A DNA stretch of 64,000 nt from Saprospira grandis (lineage in GTDB: Bacteria; Bacteroidota; Bacteroidia; Chitinophagales; Saprospiraceae). Below are positions 50,223-58,277 of this stretch, piece after piece. Under the pieces are notes generated by a model, which saw only the letters and a program-made list of their open reading frames with translations, had not been told where the DNA came from and searched no databases. The stretch lies in the NCBI RefSeq assembly GCF_027594745.1, contig NZ_CP110854.1:1488001-1552000 (forward strand), in the 5' to 3' direction. The stretch's first letter is position 1; each line of letters opens with the position of its first letter. A program made the translations under genes and the position numbers.

Positions 50223-50756
50223 ATGAAAAAAACAACCATTGCCATCGCCGTTGTGATTGGCCTAGTCATTGGGGGATTTATCCTTAAGGAAGTATTGCTT
50301 CAGGGCGAGCTAAAAAGCTGGCAAGAAATGGGCTTAAATGTGCAGGATAAGGAAGAGCTTTCTGTAGAAAACCTAAGCCGAGAAATGGCCAAAACTTGGC
50401 TAGAAAAGGACGAAAGTCTGTCGGAGAGCTTGCTCAAAACGATTTCAGAAATGGACCTTGTTTTTAAGTATGTGCAGCGGGCCAAGGCTGGAGAAATCAA
50501 AGATGTGTCCTTGCTTTTTGAGCTACAGCGCAAAATTGACCAGCGCATACTTTTGATTATTCAGCTGCCTTTGGTCCAGAAAAATAAGAGCATGCTCAAA
50601 ACCCTCAGCGAAACCGAAGAGGCCTATTCGCAGTGGGAAGTAGACTATCAGGATAGCAAATATTTTAGGATCATGACCTACACCAATAGTGTTCGGCGGG
50701 CACAAATTTCTAATTTGGTGGGGGCTTTGCAGCGAGACAGGCAGCAGAAAAAATAG
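50223..50756 (+). CDS. Hypothetical membrane-anchored protein
   Basis: The 177-residue protein has one N-terminal membrane helix (TTIAIAVVIGLVIGGFIL, about residues 4-21) and is otherwise helical and charged (ENLSREMAKTWLEKDESLSE and so on), probably a coiled coil facing the periplasm. No family recognised. Only 10 bp separate it from repeat copy S, so any promoter lies inside or upstream of the repeat. The next gene, of similar build, follows by 40 bp. Confidence 0.65.
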   Translation: MKKTTIAIAVVIGLVIGGFILKEVLLQGELKSWQEMGLNVQDKEELSVENLSREMAKTWLEKDESLSESLLKTISEMDLVFKYVQRAKAGEIKDVSLLFELQRKIDQRILLIIQLPLVQKNKSMLKTLSETEEAYSQWEVDYQDSKYFRIMTYTNSVRRAQISNLVGALQRDRQQKK

Positions 50757-50796
50757 GCTGTTTTCTCTATTATTTCTAGTAAAAAATAGCTTTATC

Positions 50797-51231
50797 ATGG
50801 AAAACAGTCCCTCTTTTCGCTCCTTATCTTTTGTCCTTTTTGCCTTAGCCCTGGGCGTTTTGGGGACCGTCTACGTTTTGCAGGAAGTAGATTTTAGAAA
50901 AAAGACTCGGCCCGAGTACATCCTTAGTACAGAGGTTTTGGACCTTCAGCTTCGTCAGTTGGGTATTTTTAGCCAGCTGCGCTTAGAGGCTGTTGCCGTA
51001 AAAACCTGTGAATGTTTGAAAAAAGGGGAAAATGATGAGCTTTACTGTGCCGAATTCACCTACAATGACCGAATTCGGGATAATGTTCGGGAGTATTTTC
51101 AGTTGAGGAATGAATTTGAGGTAGATTTAAAGATCAACCAATTGCATTTTTCTTTGCTTCAACAAAATTGCGATTATCCGAAGATAGACAGTTTATTTGA
51201 GGCCAAAATGCTGCATTTATATCGCCAATAA
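50797..51231 (+). CDS. Hypothetical membrane-anchored protein with cysteines
   Basis: I start at the ATG at 50797 (MENSPSFRSLSFVLFALALG, 144 residues). One N-terminal membrane helix at about 9-28 is followed by a domain with Cys pairs (VKTCECLKKG, ELYCAEF, QQNCDYP). Function unknown. It probably forms an operon with the preceding gene, as both have the same layout and a terminator comes right after this stop. Confidence 0.65.
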   Translation: MENSPSFRSLSFVLFALALGVLGTVYVLQEVDFRKKTRPEYILSTEVLDLQLRQLGIFSQLRLEAVAVKTCECLKKGENDELYCAEFTYNDRIRDNVREYFQLRNEFEVDLKINQLHFSLLQQNCDYPKIDSLFEAKMLHLYRQ

Positions 51232-51232
51232 A

Positions 51233-51264
51233 AAAAGGGCAGCCGAGCTATCGGCTGCCCTTTT
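51233..51264. terminator. Bidirectional terminator
   Basis: A 14-bp perfect stem (AAAAGGGCAGCCGA and its complement) with loop GCTA lies between convergent genes. Confidence 0.9.
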
Positions 51265-51268
51265 CGCT

Positions 51269-52084
51269 TTAATAGGTCCAGAGATCATGTTCAAAATTTC
51301 GGATTTTCTCCTGAATTTTCTCGGCTTCTAGCAGAGCCTGCATCCCTTCTGCATAATCTTCAATTCGGCGATCCTGCAAATTAGACTGCTTAATAATCAG
51401 GGAGCTAAAGAAGCGGGCATCTAGGGCATCGGCCCAGCTCATGGGCGTATTATAAGGGGTGTAGCTTCTGCTTTTGGCCAGTGCTTGTCGGGCATCTGGA
51501 TAATAGGCCCAAAAGAGGGGGCGGCGGGCCAGAAACTCTCCATCCTCGCCATATTCTTCTACAATTGGGGCCAGGCCTAAAATTCGCACATCTAGTTTTC
51601 CTCTTTGCAAATCAAAGTACCAAACCTCTTTGAGGCGGTAAGCCACAATATTTTGATAATTGAGGGGGGTATAAATGGCGATATGCTCTTCCTCCAAAGT
51701 TTCTGGATCAATGACAGTTGTGGTATCGGTTTCGCCCAAAATTTCTTTGCGGTCGGCAGGGCAAAGCGGCTGGCTAAAGCGGTCATCTATAGGGTGGTAA
51801 AGCGTAATTTCTCCAGATTCTGCGGCCTTAATCAGTGCTGCGATCAGCTCTTGATCTATAGCGGCAAAATGCTGATTTGCTTTTTCGGCCACAATAATAT
51901 CTCGCCAAATTCGGGTTTCCCAAAAAACGTCTCGCTCTTCCAAATGCGAGTATTGCAAAAGGGGCGGAGCGGCTTGGCTGCTGAGCTCCTGATTATTTTC
52001 TGGGGCCTCAAAAGTATATTGGGCCAAAAGCAGCTGGGGGCCCAAAACGAGCAGGGCCCAAATCATCAATTTAGGATAAGCCAT
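51269..52084 (-). CDS. GldN/PorN paralogue
   Basis: The 271-residue protein has a signal peptide cut after PQLLLAQ. It aligns along its length with the GldN at 52474-53373: ERDVFWETRIWRDI, TVIDPETLEEEH, RLKEVWYFDLQ, LDVRILGLAPI, FWAYYPDARQ and the ending FEHDLWTY. GldN/PorN interacts with GldK in the periplasmic ring of the type IX system. A second copy (GldO) also exists in Flavobacterium johnsoniae. Here it is separated from gldN by repeat copy T and a terminator, so it has its own transcription unit. Confidence 0.88.
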   Translation of the reverse strand: MAYPKLMIWALLVLGPQLLLAQYTFEAPENNQELSSQAAPPLLQYSHLEERDVFWETRIWRDIIVAEKANQHFAAIDQELIAALIKAAESGEITLYHPIDDRFSQPLCPADRKEILGETDTTTVIDPETLEEEHIAIYTPLNYQNIVAYRLKEVWYFDLQRGKLDVRILGLAPIVEEYGEDGEFLARRPLFWAYYPDARQALAKSRSYTPYNTPMSWADALDARFFSSLIIKQSNLQDRRIEDYAEGMQALLEAEKIQEKIRNFEHDLWTY

Positions 52085-52212
52085 AGTATCGTTTTTTTAT
52101 GAACATCAAGCAGAGCGGTCCGATGAATTCGATAGGTAAATCTATATGCCTTTTTTAGCGGCAAGTTAGGAGTAAAGCTTATCTCAATAGAAGTAATTTT
52201 TTAGGACAAATA

Positions 52213-52336
52213 ATTTGGGGCTGCCCCGGCCTTCGGCCGGGTCGGGCTATATCGTGGCTCGCAAGTCTGCTCGGCCCTTCCTCGCCTTCGGCTCCTTGGT
52301 CTGCGGCTTCGCCGCACCACTTTCTATCCCTCAGCC
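52213..52336 (-). repeat. Structured intergenic repeat, copy T (type II)
   Basis: On the minus strand: outer stem GGCTG/CAGCC; head GGCTGAGGGATAG; hairpin 1 GTGCGGCGAAGCCGCAGACC; hairpin 2 imperfect (GGAGCCGAAGGC); hairpin 3 CCGGCCGAAGGCCGG; tail GGGGCAGCCCCAAATT. The tail faces the gldN paralogue, 129 bp away, in the same orientation. Confidence 0.83.
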
Positions 52337-52397
52337 TGCGGGCCCATACTGGGCCCTGCAATACGCAGAAATAGGACCAATTTATTCTAAAAACGAA

Positions 52398-52429
52398 AAG
52401 AGACGTTCTATTCGTATAGAACGTCTCTT
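52398..52429 (-). terminator. Terminator of the gldN operon
   Basis: A 14-bp perfect stem (AAGAGACGTTCTAT and its complement) with loop TCGT lies 45 bp after the gldN stop on the minus strand, with T-rich flanks on both sides. Confidence 0.85.
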
Positions 52430-52473
52430 AAAAAAAGTAGAAAGCAGCTCAGCTGTTTTCTGTAGACCGAGGT

Positions 52474-53373
52474 CTAGTATGTCCAGAGGTCGTGCTCATA
52501 GTCACGGACCTGCTCCTTAATTTTATCGGCTTCTAGCAAAGCATCTACACCAGACTTATAATCTTGGATACGGCGATCATGCACATTAGACTCCTTAATG
52601 ATATAAGAAGAGAAATGTCTTGCTTCAAACACATCCTCCCAGCTCATGGTATTCAAGTCGTTGGTAGGATTATAGCAAGCGTGTTGGGCCAAAACTGGGC
52701 GGATGTCGGGGTAGTATACCCAAAACATGGGACCAGAGTTAATAAAGTTTCCATTATCATCATAACGATCCTGGATAGGTGCGATACCTAGGATACGCAC
52801 ATCCATAGCAGAAGTTTCTTCATCGAAGAACCAAACCTCTTTGAGGCGGAACTGTCGTACGTCTTCAGGGTTGAAGGGGTTGACAACAGGCTCGATAATT
52901 TCTTCTAGTGTTTCGGGGTCAAAAGTAACAACGGTGTCAATTTTGGTCCCTAGTGTCTGCATTTCTTCTTTTGGGATGGGGTTACTAAAGTTATCCCCAT
53001 CAGCTCCTTCTAGACCTTGCACCGAGTAGGCGGCAATATCATCTTTACGAGCATGATCCAAAAGAATCATAATGAAAGGCTTACGGCCAGTAGTGGCTGC
53101 AGCGGCAAAGTGGTGGTTTTGCTTTTCGCGCACATCGATGAGGCGCCAAACGCGTTTTTCCCAAAAGACATCTTTTTCATGTAGATAGTCATAAGGGATG
53201 ATCAACTTTTTGGAGTTAATATGACGTTCATAGATATCGTCACGGGGTGTTTCCTGAATTGGATTGTTTGATTCGGTAGTGCCGATAGGCATCCTTTGAG
53301 CCGAAACTGTTAGGTTAGCAGCCAACAGAAACATAAATACCAAGGCAGACTGAAATAAGGCAGTAGCATTCAT
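52474..53373 (-). CDS. gldN: Gliding motility / type IX secretion protein GldN (PorN)
   Basis: I start at the ATG at 53373 (MNATALFQSALVFMFLLAAN, 299 residues); the longer frame begins with TTG. A signal peptide is cut after LTVSAQ. Conserved stretches are EKDVFWEKRVWRLIDVREK, TFDPETLEEI, RLKEVWFFDEETSAMDVRIL, FWVYYPDIRPVLAQ and the ending YEHDLWTY. It is a periplasmic partner of lipoprotein GldK in the type IX ring. It follows gldM by 222 bp on the same strand, with an inverted repeat in between. Confidence 0.93.
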   Translation of the reverse strand: MNATALFQSALVFMFLLAANLTVSAQRMPIGTTESNNPIQETPRDDIYERHINSKKLIIPYDYLHEKDVFWEKRVWRLIDVREKQNHHFAAAATTGRKPFIMILLDHARKDDIAAYSVQGLEGADGDNFSNPIPKEEMQTLGTKIDTVVTFDPETLEEIIEPVVNPFNPEDVRQFRLKEVWFFDEETSAMDVRILGIAPIQDRYDDNGNFINSGPMFWVYYPDIRPVLAQHACYNPTNDLNTMSWEDVFEARHFSSYIIKESNVHDRRIQDYKSGVDALLEADKIKEQVRDYEHDLWTY

Positions 53374-53528
53374 TGAATTTAACAATTTAAGTGCGAGGCT
53401 TAGCTAGGGCCTCAGAGTGAGTTAAATGTTAAGAAAGAAAAAAAGCGTAATCTTTCTCTCGCTTGTGAAAGACTCACCGAATGCGAAGGAAGTGATTTTG
53501 GTTGTGGAGCCTCTATCACTAATAAAGA

Positions 53529-53569
53529 AAGTTGGTTGCTTCCTTAGATTAACGAAAGACAACCAACTT
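53529..53569 (-). promoter_or_regulatory. Inverted repeat between gldM and gldN
   Basis: Arms AAGTTGGTTG and CAACCAACTT lie 21 nt apart in the gldM-gldN spacer, 27 bp after the gldM stop. It could be an attenuator or an mRNA-stabilising hairpin that sets the ratio of the two proteins. The T run expected of a strong terminator is absent. Confidence 0.45.
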
Positions 53570-53595
53570 CTATTTTATTCAGCTACCAAAAACTT

Positions 53596-55272
53596 CTAGC
53601 GAATTTGGAAAGCCAAGCCGTTTAGTTTACGACCTACAGCATCACCGGGGCAACGACCTTTCACATCAACGAATTGGAAAGATCCACCAGGTTTAGCAGC
53701 TCTAACAGAGTTCAATACTGTACCAGAGAATGTACCACCGTTGTTCTTGGCAGGAACGGGGTCCTGACGAGGAGGTGTGTAGTACATAGTAAAGCTTTGG
53801 ATTTTACACTGTGCATCGAAGTCAAAGTTCTCCAATTTGGCGATTAGACCTCTTTGTACACGCATTTCACCTGCTTTTACTACTCCATCACTTGAACCAT
53901 TTGTCAAGATAGCAATAGGATCGGGAATACGCTTCACACGGAAGGGGTAAGAGCCCAAAGCCTTTCCTGTTTTCTTGTTAGTGACTACGATATTGCAGTA
54001 CTCTCCTTTTTTGGTCATTTTGGTAGCGTTCACGATGAACTTACCTTTACCAGCAGGCTTGAGTTTTGCTCCTCCGCCACCAGAGATAGAAACAGAGATA
54101 TCATTTGAAGAAACACCAGCAGCAGCTACAGAGATGGGGTTATCTACACCAATGTAGAATACGTTCATCTTGTCGGCAGCAACAGTTACTGAAGGTACAC
54201 CTACTTCATAGGCAAACTCTTTGCTTACGCGCTCAGTTTCACCAGTAAGAGGGTTTTCTACAGTAATAGTAGCGGTATACTTCTGCGTACCTACAGAAGA
54301 AGGCTTAGCCGTAAACTTCGCTTTAGCATCTTCTACAGAAAGGGCGCGACCGCCAACATTTACAGAGAAGTTTGCTTGGCTAGAGTAAGCACCCAAGGCG
54401 ATTTCTGCTTCATAAGTCTCACCCAAAAGGATATAAGGCTTAGTAGAAGAAGAGAATACATCAAACTTGTCATAAACGAGTACTTTGTTCCCCATGTTGT
54501 TAGACAAGAAGTTGATTACCTGAGCAGCGGCGTTTTTCGCATCATTCTGATACTTACGGAAAAGAGGATAACAAGCAGCTACAGGCATGTAACCGAATAC
54601 ATAAGCTTCCCAAGAAGCCTTACCTGCTTTTTTCCAGATCTCGTCATCGATTTCCTCGAGTACCAAGTTCTTCTTAAGCTTTTCGATTTCAGCTTTGTCA
54701 AACTTAACCCCTTTCATAGGTGTTTTTTCGTTCAAAGCAACGATATCGTCAAGTACTTTAATCAATTTTCCACGAGTAGAAGTAATAAGTTCTTTCAACT
54801 TAGCTCCTTGGCCTTCATCAACCAAAAGACGCTGAGTAACATCCTTATTTTTCTTACCCTTAGGCTTACCGTCGAGTTTTTCTTCGGCGCCTTCAACGAT
54901 TTTACCAATAGTAAATCCTTTACCTTCCCACTTTGCTTTGTGGTCAGCGGTAGAATAAAGTCCACCAGATTCGTTGGTAATGTTTACACGAAGTTCGTCG
55001 ATATAATCCAACAACTCTTTGATTTCGCCGGGTACTTTGTCAGCAGCGGCATGGATAGGCTTTAGTGCAGGCTTCTCATCTGAAGTTGTTTTCATCGCCT
55101 CAATTGTCCCCTTAAGACCTTTATCAACGATTTCGTTTGTGTGTTTAATACCTTTATCGAGCATAAAGAAGGCATTGATGATTTCGGCCGAGACGTTCAA
55201 GGCCAACATAGCCGTCAGTACTAGGTACATCAGGTTAATCATCAGTGCCCGTGGCTCCTTTGGAATTGCCAT
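53596..55272 (-). CDS. gldM: Gliding motility / type IX secretion motor protein GldM (PorM)
   Basis: The 558-residue protein starts MAIPKEPRALMINLMYLVLT and has one N-terminal membrane helix (about 10-33) with a conserved Glu (SAEIINAF). A long periplasmic part forms the stalk of beta-rich domains (for example SVTVAADKMNVFYIGVDNPI, then SVAAAGVS). With GldL it forms the proton-driven motor that powers secretion and gliding. It lies 55 bp after gldL. Codon use is even and suggests strong expression. Confidence 0.96.
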   Translation of the reverse strand: MAIPKEPRALMINLMYLVLTAMLALNVSAEIINAFFMLDKGIKHTNEIVDKGLKGTIEAMKTTSDEKPALKPIHAAADKVPGEIKELLDYIDELRVNITNESGGLYSTADHKAKWEGKGFTIGKIVEGAEEKLDGKPKGKKNKDVTQRLLVDEGQGAKLKELITSTRGKLIKVLDDIVALNEKTPMKGVKFDKAEIEKLKKNLVLEEIDDEIWKKAGKASWEAYVFGYMPVAACYPLFRKYQNDAKNAAAQVINFLSNNMGNKVLVYDKFDVFSSSTKPYILLGETYEAEIALGAYSSQANFSVNVGGRALSVEDAKAKFTAKPSSVGTQKYTATITVENPLTGETERVSKEFAYEVGVPSVTVAADKMNVFYIGVDNPISVAAAGVSSNDISVSISGGGGAKLKPAGKGKFIVNATKMTKKGEYCNIVVTNKKTGKALGSYPFRVKRIPDPIAILTNGSSDGVVKAGEMRVQRGLIAKLENFDFDAQCKIQSFTMYYTPPRQDPVPAKNNGGTFSGTVLNSVRAAKPGGSFQFVDVKGRCPGDAVGRKLNGLAFQIR

Positions 55273-55327
55273 AGCTTATAATGATTTTTTGGAATTCAAA
55301 ATTCAGTTTCTGTACTTTATGCTAGAA

Positions 55328-55960
55328 TTAGGCTTTTTGGCCCATAGCAGAAAGAACATTACCGTAGACAGAGTTCATTGACTTGAGGTTCTTGTTCAAC
55401 TGAGTCAATTGCTCTTTGTATACGCGAGTATCTTCTAGAGATTCGCTGATGCTTTCTACGGCCTCACCCAAAGCTGAAGCAAATTTGCCAGCACCTTGAG
55501 TTACTTTTTTGATTTCGCCAAAGTCAGCTTCTTGAAGAGCCTTCAAAGAAGTCATGCTCTTAGCCATGGTCTGTAGTTCACCGATCATAGCTTTTTGTTG
55601 GTTCTCGATTCCAGAAGTATCCAATTTGATGTTACCCATCTGCTTGCCCAATCTTTCGATTGTTACGTTTAGGGCATCACCGTCAAAAGATCCGCCACCT
55701 TGTCCGATAGCTCCTTCGATTGATCCACCGTGAGTATCTAGACCGGGGTATAGTTTTTCCCAGTAGTACTCTTTGTGAGGGGGAAGAAGACCCATCATGA
55801 TAAATAGTCCTGCCTCAGTCAAAAGACCAGCAGTCAACATTTCAGATGCACCAGGCCAAGACTGGATTTTAAAGAGGGCTCCTACAAGTACAACAGATGC
55901 ACCCACACCGATAATCAAGTTTTTGATGTAAGCGAAGCCACTAGAATGAATAAAACTCAT
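55328..55960 (-). CDS. gldL: Gliding motility / type IX secretion motor protein GldL (PorL)
   Basis: The 210-residue protein starts with FAYIKNLIIGVGASVVLVGA (TM1) and AGLLTEAGLFIMMGLLPPH (TM2), the two helices that pair with GldM; the conserved Glu in TM2 is present. HKEYYWEKLYPGLD follows, and the C-terminus is a coiled coil. It is the inner-membrane proton channel part of the motor. The upstream spacer to gldK is 606 bp, unusually long for this gene group, and contains repeat copy U and a hairpin. Confidence 0.96.
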   Translation of the reverse strand: MSFIHSSGFAYIKNLIIGVGASVVLVGALFKIQSWPGASEMLTAGLLTEAGLFIMMGLLPPHKEYYWEKLYPGLDTHGGSIEGAIGQGGGSFDGDALNVTIERLGKQMGNIKLDTSGIENQQKAMIGELQTMAKSMTSLKALQEADFGEIKKVTQGAGKFASALGEAVESISESLEDTRVYKEQLTQLNKNLKSMNSVYGNVLSAMGQKA

Positions 55961-56035
55961 GACGCTAAAGTTTTAAATGGTTAGTGAATGAAAAGGGTTT
56001 TCTCAATCAATAATAAAGAAAGTAATAATAGTGTG

Positions 56036-56068
56036 CCCTTAGCTCGAGGGCCTCCTTGAGGCTAAGGG
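56036..56068 (-). promoter_or_regulatory. Hairpin in the gldL leader region
   Basis: CCCTTAGC and GCTAAGGG pair around an inner TCGAGG/CCTTGA stem, 76 bp before the gldL ATG on the minus strand. A T-rich stretch lies further upstream at about 56100-56250. The hairpin could separate gldK and gldL transcription or regulate gldL-M-N expression. No TAnnTTTG box is clear nearby. Confidence 0.45.
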
Positions 56069-56375
56069 TTCGTAAGTATAAGACAATTTCTTAAAATCGT
56101 TACACTTTTTATAACATTTTTTTTGAAAGGCCCTTTTGATGGGCTTTTTCAGTTTTTCTTTTACTGTTTTGCCCAAATTTTATTTGGGTTCTTTTCTTTT
56201 TATTTGGGCTTTTTTCGCCCTTTTTTTTGCCTTTTTCGGGGCTGCTTTATTCTCTTAATACAGCCTTGGGGCATTGGTTACAGTTTGCTGGCTAAAAATA
56301 TCATTTTTTTTATAAAATGCCAATTTGTTCTTGGCCTGCCCTTTCTTGCGCTTAACAGGGCGCGAAGCGCCCGCA

Positions 56376-56504
56376 GGCCTAGGGATGGTAACTGGTGGCC
56401 GAAGGCCAGACCGAGCTTTTTGAGCGCAGCGAAAAAAGCGAAGGGCCGAGCGAACAGCGAGCCAGTGCACAGCCCGGCCGCCGCAGGCGGCAGGCCCCAA
56501 AAAA
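56376..56504 (+). repeat. Structured intergenic repeat, copy U (type I/II hybrid)
   Basis: Outer stem GGCCT/AGGCC as in type I, but the inner part CACAGCCCGGCCGCCGCAGG resembles type II. Hairpin 1 is GTGGCCGAAGGCCAGACC, hairpin 2 the long TTTTT/AAAAA form, tail GGCAGGCCCCAAAAAA. It sits inside the gldK-gldL spacer, opposite to the operon direction, with its tail 63 bp from the gldK stop. Confidence 0.83.
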
Positions 56505-56566
56505 TAATAAAAAAGGCGCCACATCATTGAGATATAGCGCCTAAAGTATTTTTAGCTAAATGTAGC

Positions 56567-57832
56567 CTAGTTGAAGTCGTTGATTGAGCGACCGAGGAAA
56601 GTCAATACACAACGGAAACCGATGTAAGACTTGGTAGTATCTTGGTACTCCCAGTGGCGAGTTCCCGTTTGGATATAATACATAATATCCTTCCAAGAAC
56701 CTCCGCGGATTACCTTACGCTTCCAAGTATTGGGATCATCTTCTTCGGCATCGAAGCGGATATCGGGCTGCAAGTCATGAATAAATGCATAGGCATTCTC
56801 GTAATAAGCAGAAGAGGTCCATTCAGAAGCATTTCCGGCCATACAGTACAAACCGTAATCGTTGGGGAAATAAGCATCCCCTTTTACGGTGTACAAACCA
56901 CCATCTGCGGGATAATCACCACGGCCGGGCTTAAAGTTGGCCAACAAACAGCCTTTGGCGTTACGCACATAGTATCCCCTCCAAGGGTAAGGAGCCAATT
57001 CGCGGCCACCGCGAGCGGCATATTCCCATTCGTGTTCTGTGGGCAGGCGGAAATCCTCTGTATTTACTTCTTCGAAAGCGTTCCAAAGGTTCGTTCTCCA
57101 GTAGCAGAACGCCATAGCTTGCTTCCAAGCCACACCAACAACGGGATAGTCGTCAAAGGCGGGGTGCCAGAAGTAGTTCCGTGTCATGGGCTCATTATAA
57201 GAGTAAGTGAAGTCACGGATCCAGCAAAGGGTATCGGGATAAATGCGGATAGCATCTTTACGGATATAATCGGCGCGATTGTGTTTCTCCTTAGAGAAGC
57301 GGTTAAAATCGGTCTTCCAGTCAAAGTCCTGAGCGGCCTTTTTCCAGTCATACCATTGGTAATCATAGACCAATTGGCGGATATCGATATTTCTGCGGTC
57401 TCCCAATTGCTCGGCACCAGAATAGAACATTCCGTCTAGTGCTCCACCGGGCTCCCAATCGAGCTCAGCCTCCCAGTCAACGCCCTGAACGCCATTGGGG
57501 TGATCTACAGTATGGCCCATTTGTACGTGAGCGATAGAATCGCGCACCCAGTGTACAAACTGACGGTATTCGTTGTTGGTAATTTCTGTATCATCCATAA
57601 AAAATCCTTGGATAGAGACCTGTTTGGGTCGAGCTACCAAAGAGTGGTTGACATCCTGATCGCTGGGACCGATATGTAGGGCACCCGAAGGTACGTACTG
57701 CATTCCGTAAGGATTGATAGGCGACCAAGAGGGACGGTCCATAACACCTATAAGTTGTCCATTATCGCGCGGAGCGCAAGAGAACAGGAGCAACGTGCTG
57801 GCAATGACGGCTAGAATTTGCTGTTTTTTCAT
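56567..57832 (-). CDS. gldK: Gliding motility / type IX secretion lipoprotein GldK (PorK)
   Basis: The 421-residue protein has a lipoprotein signal peptide (Cys19 in LLFSCAPRD). A formylglycine-generating-enzyme/SUMF1-like domain follows (MDDTEITNNEYRQFVHWV, PTEHEWEYAARGG, YCMAGNASEWTSSAYYENA, RKVIRGGSWKD, YIGFRCVL). In GldK this domain is structural, not catalytic. It forms the outer-membrane-linked ring with GldN. It is followed by gldL-gldM-gldN and preceded by porP, the order also seen in Porphyromonas. Confidence 0.95.
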   Translation of the reverse strand: MKKQQILAVIASTLLLFSCAPRDNGQLIGVMDRPSWSPINPYGMQYVPSGALHIGPSDQDVNHSLVARPKQVSIQGFFMDDTEITNNEYRQFVHWVRDSIAHVQMGHTVDHPNGVQGVDWEAELDWEPGGALDGMFYSGAEQLGDRRNIDIRQLVYDYQWYDWKKAAQDFDWKTDFNRFSKEKHNRADYIRKDAIRIYPDTLCWIRDFTYSYNEPMTRNYFWHPAFDDYPVVGVAWKQAMAFCYWRTNLWNAFEEVNTEDFRLPTEHEWEYAARGGRELAPYPWRGYYVRNAKGCLLANFKPGRGDYPADGGLYTVKGDAYFPNDYGLYCMAGNASEWTSSAYYENAYAFIHDLQPDIRFDAEEDDPNTWKRKVIRGGSWKDIMYYIQTGTRHWEYQDTTKSYIGFRCVLTFLGRSINDFN

Positions 57833-58277
57833 GTTCGCACCCGAGTTTAATTTCGTTGTTTTTCGTTAATAATGCCCCTCAATCCTAAAGGCTTAAAGAT
57901 TAGAGTTGCGTATGATCCGTATATAAAGGCAATAGGCCCTTTTGGCAAGTAGGCCTTTTTTTCTTTTTTCTTAGTTGTTCATCTTAAAACTAGGCCAAGG
58001 TTAGCAGCTAATCAGAAAATTATTTCAAAATTATTGCGGTATGTAGCTTCGTCTTGACAAAGTCATCATAGAAACGGAGGAGCAAAAGCAATTATTTTAT
58101 TAAAAATTGCTTTTTTCCCAACTTTCTTTTAGAGGGCTTCGTTTCGCCCCCTTTTCCCCCTAATTTTTAACAAATTGGGGCCGAGGACCCACAAAGATAA
58201 AAACTATCTGCATAGAATAAAAAAAGTAGCTCCTTTGTCCAGAGCTACTTTTGTTTTTTATTTCCTTCCCTTTCTCC
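57833..58277 (-). promoter_or_regulatory. porP-gldK intergenic region with a gldK promoter candidate
   Basis: These 445 bp hold no reading frame. On the minus strand TAATTTTG (58033-58026) matches the -7 box, with a TTTG at 58061-58058, 24 bp upstream, slightly wide for a -33 element. The gldK leader would then be about 190 nt. This suggests gldK-L-M-N is transcribed apart from porP. Confidence 0.5.
58222..58252 (-). terminator. Terminator after porP
   Basis: The stem AAAAGTAGCTC/GAGCTACTTTT with a 9-nt loop is followed by T on the minus strand, 26 bp after the porP stop. Confidence 0.8.

Noticed and set aside
53374..53385. Upstream TTG start of gldN
   Set aside because: The ATG at 53373 gives a standard signal peptide.
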